NCBI RefSeq assembly: GCF_024273235.1
Contig: NZ_JANBVH010000013.1
Coordinates: 61,029 to 125,028 of the forward strand
Direction: 5' to 3'
DNA length: 64,000 bases
Source of the DNA: Sphingomonas faeni
Lineage (GTDB): Bacteria > Pseudomonadota > Alphaproteobacteria > Sphingomonadales > Sphingomonadaceae
Shown one piece after another: positions 53,122 through 62,004 of this stretch. The translations under genes and the position numbers were made by a program. The notes beneath the pieces are model-generated. The model was not told the DNA's origin. It did no database searches and saw only the letters and a program-made list of their open reading frames with translations. Within the stretch, counting starts at the first letter, position 1; each line of letters begins with the position of its first letter.

Positions 53122-54412
53122 CACGCTCGTGCCCCAGATCCCCACGACGAATGCCGAGCCCGTGCGTCGCGTCCCGACCGACTGGACGACGCAGGCGATG
53201 CAATCGCGCATCCGCCGCCGCTACGCGTCCGAGCGCCGCTTCCGCTTCGCCGGGCTCGCCGCGGTGTGGCTGTCGGCGGCGTTTCTCGCCTATCTGCTGA
53301 TCACGATGGTGATGCAGGGCGCGAGCGGCTTCGTCGAGACGCGCGTGTCGCTCCCGGTCGATCTCGCCGCCGCGAAACTGCCGATCGAGCCCGCCCGCCT
53401 CGTCGGTCGCGGCGCCGATCTCGCGCTCGCAGGTGCGGGTCTCGAAGGCACCGTGCTGGCCGCGGCGAGCGCCAAATACGGCAAGGATGGTGCAAATCTG
53501 TTGTCCGACGGCGCGTGGGCGGTGGTGCGCGACGCGATCAAGGCCGATCCGTCGCTGCTCCAGCGCAAGGCGGTGTTCGAAGTCCCCGTCTCCAGCCCGA
53601 TCGACGTCGCCGCCAAGGGCAACGGCACACCCGATGCGGAGGCCGTAGTCGCCCGGTTGAAGGCGAGCGGCGCGCTGAGCCGTGGGTTCAACGCCGGCTT
53701 CCTGACTTCGGCGGACTCCACCGATGCCACCCGTGTCGGCATCTGGGGTGCGTTCAAGGGATCGCTGCTGACGATGGTCGTCACGCTGCTGCTCGCCTTC
53801 CCGATCGGTGTGCTGTCCGCGCTGTATCTCGAGGAATACGCGCCGAAGAACCGCTGGACCGACCTGATCGAAGTGTCGATCAACAACCTCGCGGCGGTCC
53901 CCTCGATCATCTTCGGGTTGCTTGGGCTCGCGGTGTTCCTCGGCACGTTCGGGATGCCGCGCTCGGCGCCGATCGTCGGTGGTCTCACGCTCGCGCTGAT
54001 GACGATGCCGGTCATCGTCATCGCCGGCCGCAACGCGATCAAGAGCGTCCCGCCCTCGATCCGCGACGCGGCACTCGGGATCGGCGCGTCGCCGGTCCAA
54101 GTCGTGTTCCACCACGTCCTGCCGCTCGCGCTGCCGGGCATCCTCACCGGCACGATCATCGGCATGGCACGCGCGCTGGGCGAAACCGCACCGTTGCTGA
54201 TGATCGGCATGCGCGCGTTCATCGCCGCGCCGCCGTCCGGTCTCAAGGATCCCGCGACCGTGCTGCCCGTCCAGATCTTCCTCTGGTCCGATCAGGTCAG
54301 CCGCGGCTTCGTCGAAAAGACCTCCGCCGCGATCATCGTCCTGCTCGTGTTCCTGCTCGCGATGAACGGCGTCGCGATCTACCTCCGCAACCGATTCGAG
54401 ACCCGCTGGTGA
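53114..54412 (+). CDS. pstA: Phosphate ABC transporter permease PstA
   Basis: The second Pst permease, 432 residues. It has a long N-terminal region with one TM segment and a periplasmic part (DUF3333-like, about residues 20-200) before the permease core: '[20 protein letters not shown]', '[20 protein letters not shown]' and EAA loop '[20 protein letters not shown]'. The TGA stop shares a base with the pstB ATG (TGATG). Confidence 0.94.
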   Translation: MSDTLVPQIPTTNAEPVRRVPTDWTTQAMQSRIRRRYASERRFRFAGLAAVWLSAAFLAYLLITMVMQGASGFVETRVSLPVDLAAAKLPIEPARLVGRGADLALAGAGLEGTVLAAASAKYGKDGANLLSDGAWAVVRDAIKADPSLLQRKAVFEVPVSSPIDVAAKGNGTPDAEAVVARLKASGALSRGFNAGFLTSADSTDATRVGIWGAFKGSLLTMVVTLLLAFPIGVLSALYLEEYAPKNRWTDLIEVSINNLAAVPSIIFGLLGLAVFLGTFGMPRSAPIVGGLTLALMTMPVIVIAGRNAIKSVPPSIRDAALGIGASPVQVVFHHVLPLALPGILTGTIIGMARALGETAPLLMIGMRAFIAAPPSGLKDPATVLPVQIFLWSDQVSRGFVEKTSAAIIVLLVFLLAMNGVAIYLRNRFETRW

Positions 54413-55191
54413 TGACCAAGAGCCTGAAAATGCCGATTCTCAAAATGACGGCGCGCAACGTCTCCGTCGCGTACGGCAGCAAGATCGCGATCAACAACGT
54501 CTCGATCGACGTCGACCAGGACGAGGTGGTCGCGTTCATCGGCCCGTCGGGCTGCGGCAAGTCGACCTTCTTGCGCACGCTCAACCGCATGAACGACACC
54601 GTCGCGAGCGCGCGCGTCACCGGCGAGATCAAGCTCGACGGCCAGGATATCTACTCGCCCGACATGGACGTGGTGCAGCTCCGCGCCCGCGTCGGCATGG
54701 TGTTCCAGAAGCCCAACCCGTTCCCGAAATCGATCTACGAGAACGTCGCTTATGGCCCGCGCATTCACGGGCTAGCCGGCGCGAAGGCGGATCTCGACCG
54801 GATCGTCGAGAAGTCGCTGCGCCGCGCCGGCTTGTGGGACGAGGTCAAGGATCGGCTCAGCGACAGCGGCACGGCGCTGTCGGGCGGCCAGCAGCAGCGG
54901 CTGTGCATCGCGCGCGCGATCGCGGTCGATCCAGAGGTCATCCTGATGGACGAACCCTGCTCGGCACTCGATCCGATCGCGACCGCCAAGATCGAGGAGC
55001 TGATCCACGAACTGCGCGGCCGCTACGCGATGGTGATCGTCACGCACAACATGCAGCAGGCCGCGCGCGTCAGCCAGAAGACCGCGTTTTTCCACCTGGG
55101 ATCTCTGGTCGAATACGGCAACACCTCGGACATCTTCACCAATCCCCGCGAAGAGCGGACCAAGGATTACATCACCGGCCGTTACGGCTGA
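54412..55191 (+). CDS. pstB: Phosphate ABC transporter ATPase PstB
   Basis: ATPase of the Pst importer, 259 residues. Walker A 'GPSGCGKST', Q-loop '[12 protein letters not shown]', ABC signature '[16 protein letters not shown]', Walker B '[13 protein letters not shown]' and H-loop '[13 protein letters not shown]'. ATG 54412 overlaps the pstA stop by one base. Confidence 0.97.
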   Translation: MTKSLKMPILKMTARNVSVAYGSKIAINNVSIDVDQDEVVAFIGPSGCGKSTFLRTLNRMNDTVASARVTGEIKLDGQDIYSPDMDVVQLRARVGMVFQKPNPFPKSIYENVAYGPRIHGLAGAKADLDRIVEKSLRRAGLWDEVKDRLSDSGTALSGGQQQRLCIARAIAVDPEVILMDEPCSALDPIATAKIEELIHELRGRYAMVIVTHNMQQAARVSQKTAFFHLGSLVEYGNTSDIFTNPREERTKDYITGRYG

Positions 55192-55205
55192 GTCGGGAAA
55201 CGACC

Positions 55206-55895
55206 ATGAACACGCATACGGTCAAGGCCTTCGACAACGACATCGGCGAGCTCCGCGGGTTGATCTCGCAGATGGGCGGGCTCGCCGAGGACGCGATCGA
55301 CAAGGCGATGCAGGCGCTGCAACGCAACGACCTCGCGCTCGCCGAACAGGTGCGCGTCGCCGACAAGCAGATCGACGTGATCGAGGCGGAGGTCGAGCGG
55401 CTCGCCGTCCGGATCATCGCTTTGCGCGCGCCGATGGCGGTCGACCTGCGCGAGGTCGTCGCCGCGCTGAAGATCGCGGGCGTCGTCGAGCGGATCGGCG
55501 ATTACGCCAAGAACATCGCCAAGCGCGTGCCGATGATCGAGAGCGAGCACCGGATCGAACCGATCTCGATCCTGCCGGCGATGGGCCGGATGGCGAGCGA
55601 GATGGTCCACGACGTGCTTGACGCGTTCGCCGCGCGCGACGCGGAAGAGGCGGTGCGGGTGGTCGAAAGCGACAACGCGCTCGACGATTTCTACGACAGC
55701 ATTTTCCGCACGCTCGTCACCTACATGGTCGAGAACCCCAGGACGATCGGTCAGGTCGCGCATCTGCTGTTCGTCGCCAAGAACCTCGAGCGGATCGGCG
55801 ATCACGCGACCAACGTCGCCGAGATGGTCTATTTCGCCGCGACCGGCACGCAGATGGTCGACCGGGAACGCGGTATCAAGCAGGAGCAGGCATAA
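55206..55895 (+). CDS. phoU: Phosphate-specific transport regulator PhoU
   Basis: A 229-residue, two-repeat helical protein that links Pst transport to PhoR kinase control. Both PhoU repeats are seen: 'LAVRIIALRAPMAVDLREVV' and 'LKIAGVVERIGDYAKNIAKR' in the first, 'LVTYMVENPRTIGQVAHLLF' and 'AKNLERIGDHATNVAEMVYF' in the second. The stop shares a base with the phoB start. Confidence 0.96.
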   Translation: MNTHTVKAFDNDIGELRGLISQMGGLAEDAIDKAMQALQRNDLALAEQVRVADKQIDVIEAEVERLAVRIIALRAPMAVDLREVVAALKIAGVVERIGDYAKNIAKRVPMIESEHRIEPISILPAMGRMASEMVHDVLDAFAARDAEEAVRVVESDNALDDFYDSIFRTLVTYMVENPRTIGQVAHLLFVAKNLERIGDHATNVAEMVYFAATGTQMVDRERGIKQEQA

Positions 55896-56587
55896 TGGCA
55901 CGCGCGAAGATGCTGTTGGTCGAGGACGATGCAGCCCTCGCCGAATTGCTGGTGTGGCATTTCAAGCGCGAGGATTTCGAGATCGCGCATACCCCCGATG
56001 GTGAGGAAGCCTTGCTCCTCGCCAAGGAAAAGGTGCCCGATATCGTGCTGCTCGACTGGATGGTCGAGGGGTTGTCGGGAATCGAGGTGTGCCGTCGCCT
56101 GCGCCGCGCGCCCGAGACGCAGAACGTGCCGATCATCATGCTGACCGCGCGCGGTGAGGAAGAGGATCGTGTCCGCGGGCTCGAAACCGGCGCCGACGAT
56201 TACGTGACGAAACCCTTTTCGCCGCGCGAACTCGTCGCCCGCGTAGGGGCTGTCCTGCGCCGCGTCCGCCCTGCCCTCGCCGGTGAAGCGCTGAGCTATG
56301 CCGACATCGAGATGGACACCGTCGGCCACAAGGTCCGTCGCTCGGGCGAAGTCGTGTCGCTCGGACCGACCGAGTTCCGCCTGCTGAAGCATTTCCTCGA
56401 GCATCCCGGCTGGGTGTTCTCGCGCGAGCGGCTGCTCGATGCGGTCTGGGGGCATGACTCGGACATCGAGAGCCGCACGGTTGACGTGCACATCCGCCGG
56501 CTGCGCAAGGCGATCAACGTCGGCGAGCGTCCGGATATCATCCGCACCGTCCGTTCGGCAGGCTATTCGCTCGATACGGGGGGGTAA
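55895..56587 (+). CDS. phoB: Phosphate regulon response regulator PhoB
   Basis: A 230-residue OmpR-family activator. Receiver: acidic Asp11/Asp12, phospho-acceptor Asp54 ('IVLLDWMVEGLSG'), Lys106 ('VTKPFSP'). The C-terminal winged helix has 'LGPTEFRLLKHFLEHPGWVF' and 'VDVHIRRLRKAIN'. Binds Pho boxes such as the one before pstS. The last gene of the cluster; ATG overlaps the phoU TAA. Confidence 0.95.
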   Translation: MARAKMLLVEDDAALAELLVWHFKREDFEIAHTPDGEEALLLAKEKVPDIVLLDWMVEGLSGIEVCRRLRRAPETQNVPIIMLTARGEEEDRVRGLETGADDYVTKPFSPRELVARVGAVLRRVRPALAGEALSYADIEMDTVGHKVRRSGEVVSLGPTEFRLLKHFLEHPGWVFSRERLLDAVWGHDSDIESRTVDVHIRRLRKAINVGERPDIIRTVRSAGYSLDTGG

Positions 56588-56703
56588 CGAGACTGTCCCG
56601 CGGTGGGGCGAATGGAATCGGATGCGAAACGAAGGACCCAAGCGCGACTTAGTGCGTTCAGACGTCGCGCTACCAAAATGGTGCACCCATTTAGGAGATT
56701 CGT

Positions 56704-57063
56704 ATGAAGTCCATTCTTCTCGCCGCTGCCGCTCTTCTCGCGTCGCCCGTGATCGCCCAGACGACGCCGCCGGCCGATCCCGCCGCGCAGACCGCACCGG
56801 CCGATCCCGCGATGCAGACGGCACCCGCGGACCAGGCAGCCCCTGCTGACCCCGCAGCCCCTGCCGCACCCGCGGATCAGGCGATGGCCGCACCTGCCGA
56901 TCCGGCAGCAGCACCCGCCGCACCGATGGCCGCCCCCGCACCGGGCACGGCCCGCGTGACCTTCGGTCAGCCGACGGTAACGCCGCCAACGCCAGCACCC
57001 GCCGAGTATCCGGTGTGCTCGAAGACGGTCAAGGACGGCTGCCGCAACCGCGGCGGCAAGTAA
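56704..57063 (+). CDS. Exported Ala/Pro-rich hypothetical protein
   Basis: A 119-residue protein: signal peptide (MKSILLAAAALLASPVIAQ), a low-complexity Ala/Pro/Asp/Gln tract (residues 20-80) built from 'PADPAAQTAPADPAMQ'-type units, and a conserved C-terminal end 'AEYPVCSKTVKDGCRNRGGK' with two cysteines. I know no family name. A terminator follows. The composition of the tract suggests an extended periplasmic linker. Confidence 0.75.
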   Translation: MKSILLAAAALLASPVIAQTTPPADPAAQTAPADPAMQTAPADQAAPADPAAPAAPADQAMAAPADPAAAPAAPMAAPAPGTARVTFGQPTVTPPTPAPAEYPVCSKTVKDGCRNRGGK

Positions 57064-57071
57064 GCTACAGT

Positions 57072-57099
57072 GCAAGCGGCGGGTGATCCTGCCGCTTGC
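57072..57099 (+). terminator. Stem-loop after the exported Ala/Pro protein
   Basis: GCAAGCGGC - GGGTGATCCT - GCCGCTTGC is a perfect 9-bp stem nine bases after the stop. The T-run that follows is poor (GTAGCCAGCTTTA), so its efficiency is uncertain. Confidence 0.5.
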
Positions 57100-57122
57100 G
57101 TAGCCAGCTTTACGTTCTAGGA

Positions 57123-57154
57123 AAGGCGCTCCAACCATAAGAGAGGAGCGCCTT
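57123..57154 (+). promoter_or_regulatory. Hairpin that buries the ribosome site of the SDR gene
   Basis: AAGGCGCTCC - AACCATAAGAGA - GGAGCGCCTT is a perfect 10-bp stem followed by TTCC and the ATG at 57159. The GGAG of the ribosome site (57145-57148) is in the right arm. It could work as a translational switch, an RNA thermometer or, with the TTTT after it, as a terminator. Confidence 0.6.
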
Positions 57155-57158
57155 TTCC

Positions 57159-58058
57159 ATGTCTATTCGCTTTGATGACAGAGTAGCCATCGTCACCGGC
57201 GCAGGCGGCGGCCTCGGCCGCGAATACGCACTCGAGCTCGCCCGCCGTGGTGCGAAGGTCGTCGTCAACGATCTCGGCGCCTCGTGCGACGGCACCGGTC
57301 ATTCCGACGCCGCGCTGAAGGTCGTCGAGGAAATCGAAGCAGCCGGCGGCGAAGCGATGTCGAACGGCGGCAGCGTCACCGACTACGACCAGATGGTCGA
57401 GATGGTTGCCCGCGCCTCCGAGAAATGGGGCGGCGTCCACATCCTCATCAACAACGCCGGCGTGCTGCGCGACAAGAGCTTCGCCAAGATGGAGCCCGCC
57501 GACTTCAAGTTCGTCGTCGACGTCCACCTGAACGGCTCGGCCAACGCCACCAAGGCGGTGTGGGACACGATGCGTGCCCAAAATTACGGCCGCATCCTGA
57601 TGACCGCGTCGTCGACCGGCCTGTACGGCAATTTCGGCCAGGCGAATTACGGTGCCGCGAAGCTTGGCCTCGCGGGGCTGACCAAGACGCTCGCGATCGA
57701 GGGCGCGAAGAACAACATCAAGGTCAACACGATCGCCCCCACCGCGGGCACGCGGATGACGCAGGACATCTTCCCCGAGGAAGCGTTCAGGGCCTTCTCC
57801 CCCGACAAGGTCGCACCGGCCGCGGTATTCCTCGTGTCCGAAGACGCGCCGACCAACATGATCGTCGGTGCCGGTGCCGGCGTGTTCCAGGCGGCGTACG
57901 TAACGCTGACTCAGGGCAAGCTGCTGACGGGCGACGATCTGTCGGTCGAGGGTGTCGCAGCGAACTGGGACGCGATCATCGACCGCACGGGCGAGATCGT
58001 CCCGCAGTCGGGCTCGGAACAGTCGATGACCATCCTGAGCAAGCTGCAAGAGCGCTGA
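57159..58058 (+). CDS. Short-chain dehydrogenase/reductase (MFE-2 hydroxyacyl-CoA dehydrogenase type)
   Basis: A 299-residue SDR oxidoreductase. 'VAIVTGAGGGLGREYALELA' is the NAD(P) loop; 'NNAGVLRDKSF' and 'VHLNGSANATKAVWDTM', the catalytic Ser/Tyr/Lys in 'TASSTGLYGNFGQANYGAAK', and the C-terminal extension match the dehydrogenase domain of multifunctional enzyme type 2 (HSD17B4-like), acting in fatty acid or steroid side-chain beta-oxidation. The start ATG 57159 lies behind an SD-containing hairpin. The GcdH and CoA-transferase genes nearby also act on acyl-CoA. Confidence 0.9.
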   Translation: MSIRFDDRVAIVTGAGGGLGREYALELARRGAKVVVNDLGASCDGTGHSDAALKVVEEIEAAGGEAMSNGGSVTDYDQMVEMVARASEKWGGVHILINNAGVLRDKSFAKMEPADFKFVVDVHLNGSANATKAVWDTMRAQNYGRILMTASSTGLYGNFGQANYGAAKLGLAGLTKTLAIEGAKNNIKVNTIAPTAGTRMTQDIFPEEAFRAFSPDKVAPAAVFLVSEDAPTNMIVGAGAGVFQAAYVTLTQGKLLTGDDLSVEGVAANWDAIIDRTGEIVPQSGSEQSMTILSKLQER

Positions 58059-58063
58059 TCTAC

Positions 58064-58142
58064 CGTTCCCCCGCGAAAGCGGGGGTCCAGGATCACGAAC
58101 GCCATCGCTTGCGACCCTGGGCTCCCGCTTTCGCGGGAGAAC
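58064..58142. repeat. Palindromic repeat family D, copy 2
   Basis: GTTCCCCCGCGAAAGCGGGG and CTCCCGCTTTCGCGGGAGAA are the arms, with GGATC/GACCC between. It lies between the convergent SDR and S24 genes. Confidence 0.8.
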
Positions 58143-58172
58143 AATATCGTCTCGACAGAGTGGGGTTCGCTC

Positions 58173-58805
58173 TTATCGCGGTTCGCGCATCTGCCAGACG
58201 ACCCTGCCAATGACCGCGATCGCCCCGTCCGGCACTGCTGCCGCATCGGGGTTGTCGCTCGTCGCCACTAGCGCCCCCCGCAACAAGGCCACGCGCTTCA
58301 CCATCACCGCGTCGTCGATCCGGATGACATACAGCCCGCCTCTCGCGCGCGGTGTCCGGTCGGCTGTGTCGACGACGATGTGATCGCCGTCGAACAATCC
58401 CGGCTCCATCGAACTGCCCCGGACGCGGATGATCGCCGCCTGCCCGTCCATGAGCCCGAGTTTGCGCGCCAGCCCCGGATCGAGCGTATCGGTACCGAGC
58501 ACGATCTCGCCATCCACCAGCGCCCCCGGCCCCGCCGACGCGGCGACGTCGAGTTTGCGGATGCGAAACCCGGCCGCTCTGCCGGCGGGCGCGCCCAGCG
58601 TCGCTTCGCTCACGCCGAGATATTCCGCCAACAGTCTCCGGTCGCGTTCGCCAAGTACCCGCGGCGATCCGCGGCGGACATATTGCTGGAGATACGCGGC
58701 GTTGCGGCCGAGCATTGCCGACAGCGCCGCCAAGCTGTCGCCACGCGCCGCCGCCAGCGTCGCCAGCGCAGTCTTTGGGTCGGGATCGGATGCAGTTTTC
58801 GACAC
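58173..58805 (-). CDS. S24-family transcriptional repressor with peptidase domain
   Basis: A 210-residue LexA/CI-like regulator. An N-terminal HTH (about 12-65) with 'LSAMLGRNAAYLQQYVRRGS' is followed by an S24 peptidase fold with catalytic Ser132 ('RGSSMEPGLFDGD') and Lys170 ('AVMVKRV'). A possible self-cleavage Ala-Gly (residues 91-92) precedes. The GTG start (58805) is just before the first HTH helix. It is divergent from a small HTH-like gene, and palindromes lie in the gap, so autoregulation is likely. RecA-linked control is inferred, not shown. Confidence 0.88.
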   Translation of the reverse strand: MSKTASDPDPKTALATLAAARGDSLAALSAMLGRNAAYLQQYVRRGSPRVLGERDRRLLAEYLGVSEATLGAPAGRAAGFRIRKLDVAASAGPGALVDGEIVLGTDTLDPGLARKLGLMDGQAAIIRVRGSSMEPGLFDGDHIVVDTADRTPRARGGLYVIRIDDAVMVKRVALLRGALVATSDNPDAAAVPDGAIAVIGRVVWQMREPR

Positions 58806-58812
58806 CCCCGGA

Positions 58813-58845
58813 CCGTAGCGCAGGAAATTTCCTAGACAAGTAGGA
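58813..58845. promoter_or_regulatory. Operator-like palindromes in the S24 promoter
   Basis: AGGAAATTTCCT (58822-58833, perfect) overlaps TCCTA-GACAAG-TAGGA (58830-58845). On the minus strand TTGTCT (58840-58835), 16 bases and TACGGT (58818-58813) could be the S24 promoter, with the first palindrome inside its spacer. It fits repressor autoregulation. Confidence 0.55.
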
Positions 58846-58894
58846 TTTGGCGGAACAGATCAGGAACGAGGCAAGGGACTCGGGAGGAACGACG

Positions 58895-59071
58895 GTGACG
58901 ATTCTCATGAAGATCGATCGATATCTGCGACAGACAGGCATGCCGATGACCAAGTTCGGACGGCTGGCGGTGGGCGATCCGCGGCTCGTGCACGACCTGC
59001 GCCGCGGCCGTCAGGCGCGCGAACCGATGGTGGCGAAGATCGAGTCGTTCATCGAACGGCACGGCGCATGA
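58895..59071 (+). CDS. Small HTH-like protein (58 aa)
   Basis: A 58-residue protein: 'MKIDRYLRQTGMPMTKFGRL' followed by 'AVGDPRLVHDLRRGRQARE' and a final helix. The pattern 'T.FGR.AVGDPR.V.DLR.GR' is a small helix-turn-helix found widely in sphingomonads (knowledge of the pattern; name unknown to me). GTG 58895 is seven bases after GGGAGG and preferred to ATG 58907. The stop overlaps the next gene (ATGA). It is divergent from the S24 repressor and may be under its control. Confidence 0.7.
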   Translation: MTILMKIDRYLRQTGMPMTKFGRLAVGDPRLVHDLRRGRQAREPMVAKIESFIERHGA

Positions 59072-59394
59072 GGATGGACGCGATCCGTGGCCCCGACGCC
59101 GGTACGCTTCTGATCCGCGCTCTCCGAAGCAACGCGAGCGCGGCAGGCATAACGATGCAGGTCGCGACGATCGCCTGCACGCCCTGGGCGAGCGCCACCT
59201 TCGTCGGCACGTTGCACCGGCTGACGATCGCGGCCGATCCCGTACCCGGTCTTCGAGACTGGATCGACGGGTTGCCCGAAGCGGAGTTCGCGATGCGCGG
59301 GCATATCGTCGCCGACCTTAGCGTCGACAGCATCGCGACGATCGGCGACCGCGAGCATGTGACCATCGCGGTGCTGACGCTGATCGACGCGTAA
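59068..59394 (+). CDS. Hypothetical protein (108 aa) coupled to the small HTH gene
   Basis: A 108-residue protein, beta-rich: '[20 protein letters not shown]' , '[20 protein letters not shown]', '[20 protein letters not shown]' and '[10 protein letters not shown]'. No signal peptide, cysteine motif or enzyme signature. I recognise no family. The start overlaps the previous stop by four bases, so the two act together and form a small module with the divergent S24 repressor. Confidence 0.7.
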   Translation: MRMDAIRGPDAGTLLIRALRSNASAAGITMQVATIACTPWASATFVGTLHRLTIAADPVPGLRDWIDGLPEAEFAMRGHIVADLSVDSIATIGDREHVTIAVLTLIDA

Positions 59395-59461
59395 ACCGTT
59401 CGAGAGGGCTGGACTTTCGCCGTCCGAGACACGAAGTCGGCGGTCAACGAAGGAGATGACG

Positions 59462-60646
59462 ATGGCCGGGATGGGCAAGTTCGACTGGGCGGATCCGTTC
59501 CTGCTCGACGATCAGTTGAGCGAGGACGAGCGGATGATCCGCGACACCGCGAAGGCGTATGCCGACGACAAGCTCGCGCCGCGGATCATCGACGCGTTCC
59601 AGCACGAGCATACCGATCCCGCGATTTTCCGCGAGATGGGCGCGCTGGGGCTGCTCGGGCCGACCATCCCGGAAGAATATGGCGGCGTCGGCGCGTCCTA
59701 CGTCTCCTACGGTCTGGTCGCGCGCGAGGTCGAGCGGATCGACTCAGGGTATCGCTCGATGATGTCGGTGCAGTCGAGCCTCGTGATGTACCCGATCAAC
59801 GCGTTCGGCTCCGAGGCGCAGAAGCGCAAGTTCCTGCCCAAGCTTGCGAGCGGCGAGTGGATCGGCTGCTTTGGGCTGACCGAGCCCGATGCCGGCTCCG
59901 ACCCGGGCAGCATGACGACGCGCGCGAAGAAGACCGCGAACGGCTATGTGATCTCGGGCGCGAAGACGTGGATTTCGAACTCGCCGATCGCCGACGTGTT
60001 CGTGATCTGGGCGAAGTCCGACGAGCATGGCGGCGGTATTCGCGGATTCATCCTGGAACGGGGCATGAAGGGGCTGGAAACGCCCAAGATCGAGGGCAAG
60101 CTGTCGCTGCGCGCGTCGATCACCGGGATGGTGATGATGGACGAGGTCGAGGTCGGCGAGGACGCGCTGCTGCCCGACGTGCAGGGACTGAAGGGGCCGT
60201 TCGGCTGCCTCAATCGGGCTCGCTACGGGATTTCGTGGGGCGCACTTGGCGCGGCCGAGTTCTGCTTCCATGCCGCGCGGCAGTACGGGCTCGATCGCAA
60301 CCAGTTCGGGACGCCGCTCGCCGGGCGTCAGCTGTTCCAGAAGAAGCTGGCGGACATGGAAACCGAGATCGCGCTGGGGTTGCAGGCGAGCTTGCGCGTC
60401 GGGCGGTTGATGGACGAGGGCCGGTTCGCACCGGAGATGGTCTCGATCGTCAAGCGCAACAATGTCGGCAAGGCGCTCGAGATCGCGCGGATGTCGCGCG
60501 ACATGCACGGTGGCAACGGGATTTCGGGGGAGTATCAGGTGATGCGCCATCTGATGAACCTCGAGACGGTGAATACGTACGAGGGCGCGCATGACGTGCA
60601 TGCGCTGATTTTGGGGCGGGCGATTACCGGTATCGCTGCGTTTTGA
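59462..60646 (+). CDS. gcdH: Acyl-CoA dehydrogenase, glutaryl-CoA dehydrogenase type
   Basis: Flavoprotein that dehydrogenates and decarboxylates glutaryl-CoA to crotonyl-CoA in lysine/tryptophan breakdown. 394 residues: '[20 protein letters not shown]', '[20 protein letters not shown]', '[20 protein letters not shown]', and the catalytic Glu in '[20 protein letters not shown]'. The '[17 protein letters not shown]' end is the GcdH form. ATG 59462 is six bases after AAGGAG; ATG 59456 would touch it. A CaiB-type CoA-transferase follows, as glutaryl-CoA genes often show. Confidence 0.93.
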   Translation: MAGMGKFDWADPFLLDDQLSEDERMIRDTAKAYADDKLAPRIIDAFQHEHTDPAIFREMGALGLLGPTIPEEYGGVGASYVSYGLVAREVERIDSGYRSMMSVQSSLVMYPINAFGSEAQKRKFLPKLASGEWIGCFGLTEPDAGSDPGSMTTRAKKTANGYVISGAKTWISNSPIADVFVIWAKSDEHGGGIRGFILERGMKGLETPKIEGKLSLRASITGMVMMDEVEVGEDALLPDVQGLKGPFGCLNRARYGISWGALGAAEFCFHAARQYGLDRNQFGTPLAGRQLFQKKLADMETEIALGLQASLRVGRLMDEGRFAPEMVSIVKRNNVGKALEIARMSRDMHGGNGISGEYQVMRHLMNLETVNTYEGAHDVHALILGRAITGIAAF

Positions 60647-60667
60647 AGGCTGCGCGAGGATCGTCGC

Positions 60668-60774
60668 ACCACCCCGGCGAAGGCCGGGGCCCAATTGGGG
60701 GACACGCCTTGGCTGATGCTGTGCGCAGTTACTCCAACCTTTCCAATTGGGCCCCGACCTCCGCCGGGGTGGTG
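60668..60774. repeat. Palindromic repeat family B, copy 4
   Basis: CCACCCCGGCGAAGGCCGGG and GGCCCCGACCTCCGCCGGGG with CCAATTGG arms inside. It lies between gcdH and the CoA-transferase gene, ending at the likely start codon of the latter. Confidence 0.85.
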
Positions 60775-60776
60775 CT

Positions 60777-61925
60777 GTGATCGTGGAGGGTAAACCCTCC
60801 ACCCTCGCCGGCTTGAAGGTCGTCGAACTCGCACGCATTCTGGCTGGGCCTTGGGCAGGCCAAGTACTTGCCGATCTCGGCGCCGACGTGGTCAAGGTCG
60901 AGAGCCCCGCGGGCGACGACACGCGCACCTGGGGGCCGCCGTTCATCGACAACCCCGACGGCACGCGGGATGCCGCGTATTTCCATGCCGCCAACCGCGG
61001 GAAGCGATCGGTCGTCGCCGACTTTACCACGCCGGAAGGACAAGCTGTCGTCCGCGACCTGATCGCCGATGCCGACGTCGTGATCGAGAATTTCAAGGTC
61101 GGCGGGCTGGCCAAATACGGGCTCGACTATGCGACGCTTGCCGCGATCAATCCGCGGCTGGTGTATTGCTCGATCACGGGGTTCGGCCAGGACGGCCCCT
61201 ACGCCCCGCGCGCCGGTTACGACTTCATCGTCCAGGGCATGAGCGGAATCATGGACCTGACCGGCGAGCCTGATGGCGCGCCGCAGAAGATCGGCGTGGC
61301 GTTCGCCGACATCATGACCGGGCTGTATGCCGTGATCGCGATCCAGGCCGCGCTGGCGATGCGCGAGCGGACCGGCCGGGGTCAGCAGATCGACATGGCG
61401 TTGCTCGATACGATGACCGGCGTGCTGGCGAACCAGGCGATGAACTGGTTCGCCAGCGGCGTATCGCCGACGCGGGTCGGGAATGCGCATATGAACGTGT
61501 GTCCGTATGCGGTGTTTCCGTGCGCCGATGGGTGGTTCATCCTGGCGGTCGGGAATGACGGGCAGTTCCGGCGGTTCTGCGACGCGATGGGCTTGCCCGA
61601 GATGCGCGACGATCCGCGGTTCGCGACCAATGCCGGGCGGCTGGCGTTCAAGGACGTATTGTTTGCAGGGATTGAGGCGGCGACGTCGCTGGTGCCTAAG
61701 CTCGAACTGCTTGCGCGGCTGGAGACGGTTGGCGTGCCGGCCGGGCCGATCAATACGGTCGCGCAGGCGTTCGATGACCCGCAGGTGATCGCGCGGGGGA
61801 TGGCGATCGACGTGGCGCGGCCGGATGGGTCGTCGGTGCCGGGGCTGCGGACGCCGATCCGGTTTTCGGAGGCGGAGCTTGCGATCGGGCGGGCGGCGCC
61901 GATGCTGCCCCGGTCGTCATCCTGA
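60777..61925 (+). CDS. CaiB/BaiF family III CoA-transferase
   Basis: Transfers CoA between dicarboxylic or hydroxy acids; beside gcdH it may be a succinyl-CoA:glutarate CoA-transferase (inference). 382 residues: 'LAGLKVVELARILAGPWAGQ', 'LADLGADVVKVESPAGDD', catalytic Asp region 'QIDMALLDTMTGVLANQAMN', 'TGFGQDGPYAPRAGYDFIVQ' and 'GDDTRTWGPPF'. No ATG precedes the conserved start; GTG 60777 (or 60783) is proposed. Its first codons touch a palindromic repeat, and its last codons (PRSSS) lie in another. Confidence 0.9.
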   Translation: MIVEGKPSTLAGLKVVELARILAGPWAGQVLADLGADVVKVESPAGDDTRTWGPPFIDNPDGTRDAAYFHAANRGKRSVVADFTTPEGQAVVRDLIADADVVIENFKVGGLAKYGLDYATLAAINPRLVYCSITGFGQDGPYAPRAGYDFIVQGMSGIMDLTGEPDGAPQKIGVAFADIMTGLYAVIAIQAALAMRERTGRGQQIDMALLDTMTGVLANQAMNWFASGVSPTRVGNAHMNVCPYAVFPCADGWFILAVGNDGQFRRFCDAMGLPEMRDDPRFATNAGRLAFKDVLFAGIEAATSLVPKLELLARLETVGVPAGPINTVAQAFDDPQVIARGMAIDVARPDGSSVPGLRTPIRFSEAELAIGRAAPMLPRSSS

Positions 61926-61998
61926 CGAACGTCAGGACCCAGAGCCACGCACGTCAGCGTTCGTGGCTCTGGGTCCTGGGTCGAGCCCAGGATGACGG
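61916..61998. repeat. Palindromic repeat, family E
   Basis: CGTCATCCTGACGAACGTCA and GGGTCGAGCCCAGGATGACG with the inner pair AGGACCCAGAGCCAC/GTGGCTCTGGGTCCT (83 bases). It contains the stop codon of the CoA-transferase gene and lies before the convergent sugar permease. Confidence 0.8.
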
Positions 61999-62004
61999 AA
62001 TGGG

